A stretch of DNA of 64,000 nt, from NCBI RefSeq assembly GCF_006740685.1, contig NZ_CP035425.1:287687-351686 (forward strand). Reading direction: 5' to 3'. Positions 16,786 through 24,914 of this stretch are shown one piece after another (position 1 is the first letter of the stretch; every line of letters starts with the position of its first letter). A program made the translations under genes and the position numbers. Under the pieces are notes generated by a model. The model saw only the letters and a program-made list of their open reading frames with translations, ran no database searches and was not told the origin of the DNA. The DNA comes from Candidatus Nitrosopumilus sp. SW. Its GTDB lineage: Archaea; Thermoproteota; Nitrososphaeria; Nitrososphaerales; Nitrosopumilaceae.

Positions 16786-18144
16786 TTGTCTGCCTTAGAA
16801 AAGGCATTACAGTATTCAAAGAAAAAACAAATTGATGAATGCGAAATAGTTTCTGTTAAAAAAAATATTACAACAATTAGAATTACTGATTCAGAAATTG
16901 CAGAAATCAAACAAAATTTTGATGAAAGTTTTGGGATAAGAATAATTCATCAGAAAAAAATCGCATCAATTCAGACAACAAAAAAAGATGGGATCAAGGA
17001 ATCTATTGATTCAGCATTTTCAACAATTCCAAGCCTAAAACCAAGAGAATTTTGGCAAGGGTTACCCACGACAATCTCAAACAGAAATCTAGAAGGCACA
17101 TTTGATGAAAAACTAGAGAGAATTTCAGGGTCAAAAATGATGGATATCGCACAATCCATGATAAACTCAGCAAATTCTGATAAAATTAATACGATTACAG
17201 GCTCATTAAACATTGTTTCAGAAGATTTTGAGATTGTAAATTCCAATGGACTTTGTTTTGAGGACAAATCAACATACATCTCAGGAATTATCAATGCAGA
17301 ATCCGAGCAAGGAATTGTGCCAGTTTCAGGAATAGGCCATGCAAGCGGTAGAACTTTGTCAAATTTTACAGCAGAACAAATTGGCAAAGATGCAAAGAAA
17401 ATGTGCATTGAATCAATAAATCCAAAAAAAATTGATTCGGATGTTTATGATATAATTTTTGAGCCGTATTCTGTAGGAGAATTATTGGCATTTGTTGTAT
17501 CATCAAATTTTAATTTTAAAACATTTTCAGAAAAGAAAAGTTGTTTTTCAAATAATTTTGAAGAAGAAATTTCAGTAAATGATTTGAATTTAACAGATGA
17601 TCCACATGTTGCAGAAGGGGTAGGAACAAAAGCCATTGATGATGAAGGAGTCATTACACAAAAAAATAATTTAATTGAGAAAGGAGTTTTCAAAAGTACG
17701 TTTTCAAATCTTTATGACAGTTACAAAGAAAATAAAAAATCAACAGGAAATGGTTCAAGAATCGGTTCGCCAATGGGTAGAAGTTCAGAGCCAATTACAA
17801 TTTCAGCCCCACACAATCTGAAAATTGATTCAGGCAAATCATCACAAGAAGATATGATCAAAGACACAAAACGAGGAATGTTAGTTGGAAGGTTATGGTA
17901 TACTTATGCAGTAAATCCAATCAAAGGAGACTTTTCATGTACTGCAAGAAGTGGAATTAGAATTATCGAAAATGGTGAAATTAAAAATCCCGGAAAATCA
18001 GTTAGGATTATCCATAATCTTCCAACAATGCTCAAAAATATTTCAGAAATTGGAAATAATCAACAAAATGTTATCCAGTGGGCATCACTTCCATCAATTA
18101 CCCCCTCTCTCAAAATTGAAAATATTTCAGTAAATTCCATCTAA
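16786..18144 (+). CDS. TldD/PmbA-family protein, TldE-like (no HExxxH)
   Basis: The 452-residue product has the TldD/PmbA layout: an N-terminal alpha/beta half with ITDSEIAEIKQNFDESFGIRII, and a C-terminal half with VSSNFNFKTFSEKKS, GVGTKAIDDEGVITQKN and the closing GDFSCTARSGIRIIENGEI block. The zinc-binding HExxxH of TldD is not present, so this is the TldE (PmbA) type, which in bacteria forms a heterodimeric protease with TldD. No TldD partner is adjacent; it must be elsewhere if the pair exists. Its TTG start directly abuts the cofH stop (TAATTG), placing it in the F420 operon. Confidence 0.85.
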   Translation: MSALEKALQYSKKKQIDECEIVSVKKNITTIRITDSEIAEIKQNFDESFGIRIIHQKKIASIQTTKKDGIKESIDSAFSTIPSLKPREFWQGLPTTISNRNLEGTFDEKLERISGSKMMDIAQSMINSANSDKINTITGSLNIVSEDFEIVNSNGLCFEDKSTYISGIINAESEQGIVPVSGIGHASGRTLSNFTAEQIGKDAKKMCIESINPKKIDSDVYDIIFEPYSVGELLAFVVSSNFNFKTFSEKKSCFSNNFEEEISVNDLNLTDDPHVAEGVGTKAIDDEGVITQKNNLIEKGVFKSTFSNLYDSYKENKKSTGNGSRIGSPMGRSSEPITISAPHNLKIDSGKSSQEDMIKDTKRGMLVGRLWYTYAVNPIKGDFSCTARSGIRIIENGEIKNPGKSVRIIHNLPTMLKNISEIGNNQQNVIQWASLPSITPSLKIENISVNSI

Positions 18145-18156
18145 TTTCAAGGAAAA

Positions 18157-19092
18157 TTATTGAAAAAATGCAGAAACAAGATATGCAGTGTAGCCAATAG
18201 CTAATGCAAGCCCCAAAGATTTGTTGATGATGTTTGTTTTTATGGCAATTAACAAAGATAAACTGAAAAGTATCATTATCGCATAGTCAATGTAAACATC
18301 AGATGCTATCACAACCCCTCCAAGAGTAGCACCCACACCCATAATCAACAAGATATTGTAGATGTTACTTCCAATGATATTTCCAATTCCAATGTCAGTT
18401 TCACCTTTTCTTATTGCCATGATAGATGTGATCAATTCAGGTAAAGAGGTTCCAATAGCTACAATGGTCAAGCCAATAATTTTTTCAGACAAGCCAAATT
18501 CTTTTGCCAAAATTACAGCATTATCAACAGTCAAAATTGCTCCTACATACAACAAAGCAATTCCAATTCCTATCAAACCAATTGATTTTACAAATATGTT
18601 ACCCTGACCTTGTTCAATTTCTTCCTTGTTAGCTTCTCTTTGTTTCATAGCATCTTTGAATGTATAATATCCAAAAATTCCAAATCCTACAAGTAACAAA
18701 ATCCCATCATATTGAGAAATTTCACCATCAATAGAAATGAGAACTAAAAGTATCGAGACTCCAATCATTATCGGAATCTCTTTTTTCAAAGTAGCTTTTG
18801 TAACAGCTAAAGGAACAAGAACTGCGGCAATACCAATTACCATACCAACATTTGCGATGTTACTTCCAATGATATTTCCCAAAATAATTGCGCTGTGTTC
18901 TCCAGCAGCTGCGACACTTGCAGCAAGTTCAGGAGTAGAAGTACCATAAGCTACAATGGTCATACCAATTACAAGATTACTAATACGAAATTTTCGTGCA
19001 ATAGCGACACCACCGCTAACTAACCAGTTACCACCAAAACAAAGCAATACCAATCCCACAACAGTTAGAACTGCACTAACTATGACTTCCAC
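18157..19092 (-). CDS. Sodium/calcium exchanger family membrane protein (CaCA)
   Basis: This 311-residue protein has about ten transmembrane helices arranged as two inverted repeats. Each repeat has the ion-coordinating alpha signature: YGTSTPELAASVAA with GNIIGSNIANVGMVIG in the first half, IGTSLPELITSIMA with GNIIGSNIYNILLIMG in the second. The acidic Glu in each PEL motif and the Asn/Ser residues bind Na+ and Ca2+. It resembles E. coli YrbG and the archaeal NCX_Mj exchanger. It converges on the tldE-like gene with a 12-bp spacer and has a 284-bp gap behind it in which I see no convincing gene. Confidence 0.93.
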   Translation of the reverse strand: MEVIVSAVLTVVGLVLLCFGGNWLVSGGVAIARKFRISNLVIGMTIVAYGTSTPELAASVAAAGEHSAIILGNIIGSNIANVGMVIGIAAVLVPLAVTKATLKKEIPIMIGVSILLVLISIDGEISQYDGILLLVGFGIFGYYTFKDAMKQREANKEEIEQGQGNIFVKSIGLIGIGIALLYVGAILTVDNAVILAKEFGLSEKIIGLTIVAIGTSLPELITSIMAIRKGETDIGIGNIIGSNIYNILLIMGVGATLGGVVIASDVYIDYAIMILFSLSLLIAIKTNIINKSLGLALAIGYTAYLVSAFFQ

Positions 19093-19376
19093 AAGAAAGT
19101 TTCAGTCTTTAGGGGTTTAAAGTAAGGCATTTACTATAATTTTACAATTCAAGCAATTAGAGTTAATTTCTAAACTGTAAAAATTAAATGATAATAGGCA
19201 CAAAAAGGAACAAAAAATGAGGCATGAAACGCTTTTTCAGTGCACGGTTTGGTTGCAAATTTATAATATTTTAAAAACTAATGTGTTTTTGAGATTTTGT
19301 GATTTCTTTGGCCTAAAGAGTATCAATTTTTTATTAATTCACATCAACCATAGCCACTGTAACTCTTCGTACTAAA

Positions 19377-19745
19377 TTAATTACCAGATAAATTAAGTTC
19401 GGAACGAACAGTATCAATGATTTTCAAATAATCAGCACGAGGTTCAGTGCTAATTAGGAATAGTTCATTGGAATTTATTGGAATAGTAATCATTGTAACT
19501 TTTTCATATTCAGTGATAGATGAATGTTCATTACCTATTTTGTATGCCAAATTAGTATACAGATCTCTTTTTTGTAAAGCATAGTGAATAGACATTTTGA
19601 CTTCATCTCCAACCAATAGTTTTTCGACATCATCTTTTTGCCCTCCTGCAACAAGTTCTCCTTTGTTATTTGCAACACCGGCAAATCTAACTTGAGAATC
19701 TAAATCAAGAATTTTTTTTGCTAGTTCATCATAATTGTTAGTCAA
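19377..19745 (-). CDS. Small conserved protein, possibly DUF6659
   Basis: The 122-residue soluble protein has the feel of a small alpha/beta sensor fold: an N-terminal helix, the strand pair VRFAGVANNKGELVAGG, a basic helix, and a later beta hairpin TMITIPINSNELFLISTE followed by a helix. The VANNKGELV segment resembles roadblock/profilin-like domains. I think it matches a family frequent in ammonia-oxidising archaea (DUF6659) but cannot confirm this. It lies 118 bp downstream of amt on the same strand and may be read through from it. Confidence 0.55.
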   Translation of the reverse strand: MTNNYDELAKKILDLDSQVRFAGVANNKGELVAGGQKDDVEKLLVGDEVKMSIHYALQKRDLYTNLAYKIGNEHSSITEYEKVTMITIPINSNELFLISTEPRADYLKIIDTVRSELNLSGN

Positions 19746-19863
19746 TCTTTATCTCTGTATACCTAGCACAGATTGCAATATTTCATTCTTTTGATCATTA
19801 TTTACCAAATCAGGTCCTAGTAATGACTCAAGTAATTATTAAAACAAAGGTAAGAAACGACAG

Positions 19864-21171
19864 TTATTTCTTTTTTCTAAAGATTTCGTCGTTCTCTTGT
19901 AATGCATCAGTGTAAGAATCCATATCCAACATGAATTCTTCTTCATCAGAGTACGCAGACTCAGCATGTTCACTGATGTCCAGACCGACATCTTCAACTT
20001 CAGGACTAACCCTAATTCCAATAAGATGTTTGATTATCTGCATTAAAATCCATGTTCCACCGAATCCTATTGCGGCTGCAACAGCTACACCTACGGCTTG
20101 AATCCATAATTGATCAGGATTGCCAAACAACAGTCCGTCAACACCACCAGGATTAATCATAGTACTTGCAAAGATACCAATTGCAAGAGATCCTACAATA
20201 CCGGCAACGCCGTGAACAGAGCTGACATCAAGTGCATCATCAATGTGTAATTTTTCTTTGAATAACACCACACCAGAGTAAGAGATTACACCTATTGCAA
20301 TTCCTATAACAAATGCGTGTTCAGCACTGACAAATCCAGAGGCAGGAGTGATACCAGCAAGACCAGCAATTGCACCATTAATTGTAGCAACTACAGATGG
20401 TTTTCCTGTTCTTACCCATGAAAGACCTGCCCAAATTAAAGCAGAAACAGAAGAAGCCATATGAGTTACAATTACAGTGTTACCTGCAACACCACCTGAT
20501 GCTGCAAGGGCACTACCTGCGTTAAATCCAAACCATCCAAGCCATAGCAAAGATGAACCAAGAACTGCAAGTGGAATACTGTGAGGAATCATTATGGCAG
20601 GACCGTAATTTCTTCTCTTTCCCAATACCAGTGCAGCAGCTAAAGCAGCCATACCAACACTAGTGTGAATTACAATACCACCAGCAAAGTCTACAACACC
20701 TAGTTGGGCTAACCAACCGCCACCCCATACCCAGTGGACAAGAGGGTAGTAAATCAACATAGACCATGCAGATATGAATACAATAAATGAACTAAACTTC
20801 ATTCTTTCAGCAATTGTTCCTGTAAGAAGCAATGGAGTGATACATGCAAACATCAATTGGAACTTTACAAATAATACACCAGGAATAGTTGGAGCAAATG
20901 GCAGTGCATCATCAGAAGGTACACCCTTTAGGAAAACCCAGTGCATATCTCCTATTAATCCATGTTCTGAAGGGCTAAATGATAAACTAAATCCAAATAC
21001 AAACCACATGACACTCAAAAGTGCCAATCCGAAAAAGATCTGCATGAAAATTGAAGCTGCATTTTTCTTTCTTAATAAACCAGATTCAAAAAGACCCAGT
21101 GCAGGGATCATAAGCAATACAAGACTTCCAGCTACAAGCATCCACGCTGTATCTCCAGAATCAAGTACCAT
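19864..21171 (-). CDS. amt: Ammonium transporter (Amt)
   Basis: The 435-residue protein has eleven predicted membrane helices and imports ammonium, the energy and nitrogen source if this is an ammonia oxidiser. Family features seen are the FGFSLSFSPSEHGLIGD loop, the first pore His in GGIVIHTSVGMAAL, the phenylalanine/tryptophan gate region, and the second pore His in DVSSVHGVAGIVGS. The acidic C-terminal tail (SYTDALQENDEIFRKKK) is where PII proteins act in other Amt proteins. It is divergent from glnK across 117 bp, and a perfect inverted repeat lies between the two promoters. Confidence 0.96.
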   Translation of the reverse strand: MVLDSGDTAWMLVAGSLVLLMIPALGLFESGLLRKKNAASIFMQIFFGLALLSVMWFVFGFSLSFSPSEHGLIGDMHWVFLKGVPSDDALPFAPTIPGVLFVKFQLMFACITPLLLTGTIAERMKFSSFIVFISAWSMLIYYPLVHWVWGGGWLAQLGVVDFAGGIVIHTSVGMAALAAALVLGKRRNYGPAIMIPHSIPLAVLGSSLLWLGWFGFNAGSALAASGGVAGNTVIVTHMASSVSALIWAGLSWVRTGKPSVVATINGAIAGLAGITPASGFVSAEHAFVIGIAIGVISYSGVVLFKEKLHIDDALDVSSVHGVAGIVGSLAIGIFASTMINPGGVDGLLFGNPDQLWIQAVGVAVAAAIGFGGTWILMQIIKHLIGIRVSPEVEDVGLDISEHAESAYSDEEEFMLDMDSYTDALQENDEIFRKKK

Positions 21172-21221
21172 TAGAAAAAAAAATTAGTTTTTAATTAATA
21201 ACAATATCCTAATTTGATTGT

Positions 21222-21238
21222 CAAATGATAATCATTTG
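21222..21238. promoter_or_regulatory. Palindromic candidate operator between amt and glnK
   Basis: CAAATGAT (21222-21229) and ATCATTTG (21231-21238) form a perfect 8-bp inverted repeat with a 1-nt spacer. It lies upstream of the glnK TATA box and also upstream of the likely amt TATA region (21186-21200), so one dimeric factor bound here could control both divergent genes. Confidence 0.5.
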
Positions 21239-21255
21239 GTATACAAAATCAGAAA

Positions 21256-21264
21256 TTATATTTA
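21256..21264 (+). promoter_or_regulatory. TATA box of glnK
   Basis: TTATATTTA is centred 29 bp upstream of the glnK ATG, consistent with a leaderless or nearly leaderless transcript. Confidence 0.5.
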
Positions 21265-21288
21265 TCAAGTTGAAATTACAATTATCAA

Positions 21289-21618
21289 ATGCTCAAAATA
21301 GAAGCTATTCTTGGCGAAAATGACGTCATGGCAATAAGTGAAGCACTAAAGAATATTGGAATAGGAGGTCTTACTGTCACAAAGGTAAGAGGCAGAGGAA
21401 AAAGACCAGGTCCTGAAATTCACGCATCAAAAGGAAGTGAGATTTTTGTACCCCAATTCAATGACAAATATTTCATCGAAGCCATCATACCAGATTCAAA
21501 AGAAGATGAGGTAGTAAACATCATCAAAGAAAATGGTAGAGTAGGTAAAATTTTTGTCTCACAAGTATTGCGTGCAGTAGATATCGCAACAGGTGAAGAG
21601 GGCGAATCCACAATCTAA
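21289..21618 (+). CDS. glnK: Nitrogen regulatory protein P-II (GlnK)
   Basis: The 109-residue trimeric PII protein senses ATP/ADP and 2-oxoglutarate and normally plugs Amt. It shows the family blocks LKIEAILGENDVMAISEAL, GGLTVTKVRGRG, and the B-loop/C-terminal GRVGKIFVSQVLRAVDIATGE. The T-loop (about residues 37-55) reads KRPGPEIHASKGSEIFVPQ and lacks the Tyr at the classical uridylylation position, so control by uridylylation is unlikely. It is divergent from amt, the standard genetic partner, and is followed by two micro ORFs. Confidence 0.95.
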   Translation: MLKIEAILGENDVMAISEALKNIGIGGLTVTKVRGRGKRPGPEIHASKGSEIFVPQFNDKYFIEAIIPDSKEDEVVNIIKENGRVGKIFVSQVLRAVDIATGEEGESTI

Positions 21619-21629
21619 TGTGATTTTGC

Positions 21630-21758
21630 ATGGATGTTCGTAAAAGCAAATTATTCAAAAGAGAAAAGATGCAGCCAATCAAGCCTAAAGACTATCCAAA
21701 GGTAGTTGCAATCATTGGAATAATTGTTATACCACCGATATTATTATTCTTCATATGA
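21630..21758 (+). CDS. Micro membrane protein downstream of glnK (42 aa)
   Basis: This 42-residue ORF has a basic N-terminal half (MDVRKSKLFKREKMQPIKPK) and one C-terminal hydrophobic helix (VVAIIGIIVIPPILLFFI), as expected for a membrane micro-protein with its basic end inside. It begins 11 bp after the glnK stop, and its TGA overlaps the ATG of a second micro ORF (ATGA), which argues that both are translated from the glnK transcript. Family unknown. Confidence 0.55.
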   Translation: MDVRKSKLFKREKMQPIKPKDYPKVVAIIGIIVIPPILLFFI

Positions 21759-21853
21759 ACACATCTAAGAAAATATCCATTGCAAAAGTGATAATGGCTG
21801 CAGTAGGTCTAACTTTAGTGGGGTTGTGGTTGTTTTCAGAGTATATTTTTTAA
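21755..21853 (+). CDS. Micro membrane protein (32 aa), coupled to preceding ORF
   Basis: The 32-residue ORF starts in an ATGA overlap with the previous micro ORF and encodes a basic start (MNTSKKISIAK) and a single hydrophobic helix (VIMAAVGLTLVGLWLF). Its last four bases overlap the convergent PII-like gene. The coupling and membrane character suggest a small partner for the transporter or for the other micro-protein; this is inference. Confidence 0.5.
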   Translation: MNTSKKISIAKVIMAAVGLTLVGLWLFSEYIF

Positions 21854-22431
21854 AAATCACCAAAATTGTTTTCATAAACAATTGTAGGATTCTTTAATTG
21901 TTTTTCCAATGTTGGAAGGTATTTCATAATACAGTGATTTACAAAATCACTAAATGATTTTATTCTGTAATCAGTTCGAAGAGTGTCTTTGTTTTCTTCA
22001 TAAATTACTTGGAGTTTATGTAAGGTGAATTTTTGTAATGGAACAAATCTACTGCGTTTTGGTAATGTTATGGGTTCTGGTTTTTCATCTAAAACAAGTT
22101 CAAGATCTTGTGTAGCATCGTTTGTTTCCATGTCTACAACTTCTTCCATTTCAGAGACAAAGATTTTTCCTCCATGATTTGCAGTTAATCCAGAATTTTT
22201 TGAAATCATCTCAACTACTCGTCTTGCATCTTTGTCAGGTACCACCATTTCGATTTTTGCAAGAGGAATTGATTTGAGACCAGTAGAACCTACACGAGAT
22301 CCTTTTGACTCATCATAGATGTTGTTATCTTCTAAGTTTCGTTTATCAATAATGTATGTGCCAACTAGATGTAAGTGGCTTTTGATAGTAGGAAAATTCT
22401 TTCTTTTGATTACAGCCTCTATCTTTTTCAT
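21850..22431 (-). CDS. Divergent PII-like protein with extra C-terminal domain
   Basis: Residues 1-112 of this 193-residue protein follow the PII pattern: MKKIEAVIKRKNFPTIKSHL at the start, IPLAKIEMVVPDKDARRVVE in the middle and GGKIFVSEMEEVVDMET at the end, the last closely matching the PII C-terminal signature. The T-loop region is replaced by a different sequence (IYDESKGSRVGSTGLKS), and residues 113-193 form an additional helical domain (FTLHKLQVIYEENKD, SFSDFVNHCIMKYLPTLEKQL) absent from normal PII proteins. It is 420 bp from glnK and probably senses a nucleotide or metabolite, but with a different target. Its promoter has an inverted repeat around the TATA box. Confidence 0.75.
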   Translation of the reverse strand: MKKIEAVIKRKNFPTIKSHLHLVGTYIIDKRNLEDNNIYDESKGSRVGSTGLKSIPLAKIEMVVPDKDARRVVEMISKNSGLTANHGGKIFVSEMEEVVDMETNDATQDLELVLDEKPEPITLPKRSRFVPLQKFTLHKLQVIYEENKDTLRTDYRIKSFSDFVNHCIMKYLPTLEKQLKNPTIVYENNFGDF

Positions 22432-22450
22432 AAATAATTTTCAAAAAAAG

Positions 22451-22472
22451 GGCCTATTTATGAGATTAGGCC
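22451..22472 (-). promoter_or_regulatory. TATA box of the PII-like gene enclosed in an inverted repeat
   Basis: GGCCTA (22451-22456) and TAGGCC (22467-22472) flank a 10-bp segment that on the minus strand reads ATCTCATAAA, containing the presumed TATA box about 27 bp before the ATG at 22431. A protein bound to the repeat would block TBP, so repression is the simplest reading. Confidence 0.5.
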
Positions 22473-22603
22473 ATTATCACACCCAATAGTAGATCGTGTT
22501 CAAATCATATTTGATGAGGTAGTGGTTTAGGCATTCAATAAAGGTGTAAAAAAATCAGCTAGAATGATCAACAAAGCTCAAGTTAAAGACTAATAAAGTA
22601 ATG

Positions 22604-22620
22604 TACCGTACCATACGGTA
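22604..22620 (+). promoter_or_regulatory. Inverted repeat at the start codon of the winged-helix gene
   Basis: TACCGTA and TACGGTA form a perfect 7-bp inverted repeat with a 3-nt spacer, ending on the first base of the start codon. A TATA-like TAATAAAGTA lies at 22591-22600, so the repeat covers the predicted transcription start. Autorepression by the encoded regulator is plausible. Confidence 0.5.
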
Positions 22621-22985
22621 TGATGCGAGCAAGACTAACATATGTGCCACTAGAAGTGGCAGAACAATTCGAAGATTTCATAATCAAAAGAGACGAAGAA
22701 ATCATGGGAGCAGTAAAAGCAAGAACCAGAGATTATAGTACTTTATCTTTGTTGAAATTATTGTACCAATTAAGAGGAAGTCCAATGACATTTTCTGAAT
22801 TGTATTCAAAATCAAAGATCAGAATGAAAAAATCATTCTTGAACTATCTTCACCTATGTGTGGATTACAATTTTGTCAAAAAAGAGGCAGTTGGATCAAA
22901 CATGATCTATACAATTACAGACAAAGGACATACAATGCTGAGTCTCTTTATGCAAAAAAATAACTGGATGCCAAATTTAGGATAA
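22620..22985 (+). CDS. Winged-helix-like transcriptional regulator
   Basis: The 121-residue protein has an N-terminal helical segment and, from about residue 40, a likely winged-helix: LSLLKLLYQLRGSPMTFSELYSKSKIRMKKSFLNYLHLCV followed by the wing VKKEAVGSNMIYTITDKG. This order (helix, helix-turn-helix, wing) is typical of small archaeal regulators. The ATG is at 22620, directly after a palindrome, and the mRNA is probably leaderless. It is divergent from the PII-like gene across 188 bp, so it may control that gene, itself, or both. Its end overlaps the convergent secreted-protein gene by 9 bp. Confidence 0.7.
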   Translation: MMRARLTYVPLEVAEQFEDFIIKRDEEIMGAVKARTRDYSTLSLLKLLYQLRGSPMTFSELYSKSKIRMKKSFLNYLHLCVDYNFVKKEAVGSNMIYTITDKGHTMLSLFMQKNNWMPNLG

Positions 22986-24728
22986 TTGATCTGGAGAAAC
23001 CACAGAAATCAAAATTGTTTCTGTGTGAGATACAAAATCCAAGTTAGGACCAAGGAAAACATCTGCATAAAAATTACCAGTGTTTTTTGGAATCCAAGAT
23101 AATCCCAAGTTGAGGGTTTGGTTTGAATCAAGTTGTCCCGTAATCCACTTTAATGGTTGAACGATTTGATTTTGTTCATCTCTAATTTCAACTAGATAAA
23201 CAAATTTTTTTGAAGTGTCATCATGATTTGTAATATCAGAAGCAATCTGAATTAATTGGCCGAGTTTTAGGGAATGTATTTTTTTGCCAAATGCATTTTT
23301 TAGACTTGTGTCATCTACAACAAGACCAAAAAGATCATCATCAAAACTAGTCTTAATTATTGAACTTGATTCAGATTGTGGAAAATTGTAGGCAGGTGAA
23401 TAAAATATAGGATAACTGTAATTCCATTCTATTGCAATTTCATCATCAGATTTGTAAATGTCTATAAATTCCTCTACTGAGAGTATATGCTGATTTTCTA
23501 AAATTTTTAAAACCTCATCTTTTTCAACAAGAGTATTTTTTTCTAAGTCGTTGAATTTTTCACGAATATCCATAATTTGCTGACTCATGATCTTTTTTGA
23601 ATCATAGTTAGATTTGAGAGGGTTTTCAAGAATTCGTCTTTCTTCAACATATTTATCAGATTTAATATCGGCTAGGAGAGAATCGTATTTTTTGATAATT
23701 TCCAAAAGTTGTTCTTCATAATGTGCTTGCATAGATTCAATTTTTGAGTTTAAGTTAGATACTTTTTGTAAAATCCTATCTTTATTGAATTTCTGTTCGG
23801 TTATCACAGGATTTGGTTCTTCATAGGAACTATCAACAATCTTTCCCATGTTATGGCGCATCCACATCTCAGCAGTGTATTCTGTCGTGCAAACATAATC
23901 ATCTGCATGGTTTCTGTAAACTAAAACATGACCAGGCCTACATTCAGTACTAGGATTTGTTTTACTCAGATCCTCCCAAGATGTAACATCAAAGGGATTT
24001 GCATCTAGATATTCAGGATTAGTTCTAAAATCTTGATAATATTTTCGCAATTCTTCTCCAGAGAGTTCATAGTTGAATTTACCATCAGACTCAAAGAGCA
24101 CCTGTTGGTTGTAATAGGCATTATTGTTTAGAACATTGTAAAGTGCATTTACAGATAACATTTCAGCTCTTGTTATTTTTGCAGCTTTGGTAAATGCATC
24201 TCTTGCTTGTTCAGGACTCCCTCCTTCCAAGATGATTTTTTGCAATGCCTCTCTGCCAGCATCAATCTTTGATGCAGTGAATTTCAAAGGATGATCATAT
24301 ATGCTAGATGTATCTTTTGCAGGACTATTTTCTAATGCCCTTTCAAGTACATTATCAAATGTGTAATAACTCCAAAGTTCTTCCCATTTTCTTAAATCAT
24401 CTTCTAAACTTTGGAGGACTTCGGCACGTTTTTGTTCTAATTCTAATTGTCTTTTAGAGTTTTCAAAATTTCTTTGTTCTATTTGTGCAATCCATTTTTT
24501 ACTTTGTTCGATTTTTTTAAGAATGTCTTGAGCAACAGGGTTGTTTTGTAGATCACCTGACAGAGTAATTTGGTCCTCTGGGGTTTGAGCATATACCGAA
24601 TTAAAGAAAATTGTAAAAAATATGCTCATTGCAAATATGTAACCAATGCCCCTCACGCACAAAAATTTGAGATTTTGATATTTAGCAGACACTGATGAAT
24701 TATCAGTAAAATTTTGATTTTTACGCAC
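22977..24728 (-). CDS. Secreted/anchored coiled-coil protein, unknown function
   Basis: The 583-residue product has a hydrophobic export segment (IFAMSIFFTIFFNSVYAQ) at residues 31-48, so the true start may be the internal Met near residue 34 rather than the GTG at 24728. Downstream are long charged helical stretches (residues 65-130 and 310-400) likely to form coiled coils, a Cys-containing motif CRPGHVLVYRNHADDYVC near residue 265 that resembles a motif recurrent in secreted proteins of this archaeal group, and a C-terminal beta-rich domain of about 120 residues. Surface adhesion or envelope architecture is a guess. A hairpin followed by T5 lies just upstream of the start. Confidence 0.65.
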   Translation of the reverse strand: MRKNQNFTDNSSVSAKYQNLKFLCVRGIGYIFAMSIFFTIFFNSVYAQTPEDQITLSGDLQNNPVAQDILKKIEQSKKWIAQIEQRNFENSKRQLELEQKRAEVLQSLEDDLRKWEELWSYYTFDNVLERALENSPAKDTSSIYDHPLKFTASKIDAGREALQKIILEGGSPEQARDAFTKAAKITRAEMLSVNALYNVLNNNAYYNQQVLFESDGKFNYELSGEELRKYYQDFRTNPEYLDANPFDVTSWEDLSKTNPSTECRPGHVLVYRNHADDYVCTTEYTAEMWMRHNMGKIVDSSYEEPNPVITEQKFNKDRILQKVSNLNSKIESMQAHYEEQLLEIIKKYDSLLADIKSDKYVEERRILENPLKSNYDSKKIMSQQIMDIREKFNDLEKNTLVEKDEVLKILENQHILSVEEFIDIYKSDDEIAIEWNYSYPIFYSPAYNFPQSESSSIIKTSFDDDLFGLVVDDTSLKNAFGKKIHSLKLGQLIQIASDITNHDDTSKKFVYLVEIRDEQNQIVQPLKWITGQLDSNQTLNLGLSWIPKNTGNFYADVFLGPNLDFVSHTETILISVVSPDQLS

Positions 24729-24743
24729 AAAGTAAAGGAAAAA

Positions 24744-24765
24744 GTCAGGTCAAAAATGACCTGAC
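24744..24765 (-). terminator. Terminator-like hairpin upstream of the coiled-coil gene
   Basis: GTCAGGTCA and TGACCTGAC form a perfect 9-bp stem around a 4-nt loop. On the minus strand the stem is followed at once by TTTTT. It stands 16 bp before the GTG start of the leftward gene, where it could end an RNA made in the gap or act as an attenuator. As DNA it could also be an operator. Confidence 0.5.
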
Positions 24766-24914
24766 AGAAACACTATGGTCTGGCACACGGTTGATGAATG
24801 ACTCCCATCAATTGTACAAATCAAATAGACATAATTTACATAAAAAAGACACGTAGAAATGATTCATACAAATCATCAGAATATGCTAAATACTGTTTTT
24901 ACAAAAATACATCA

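Noticed and set aside
19093-19376. 52-residue ORF in the 284-bp gap behind the cation exchanger gene (starts near 19218).
   Set aside because: Its composition (many Phe, Asn, His, scattered Cys) and lack of promoter or ribosome binding site look random; no structured element was found either.
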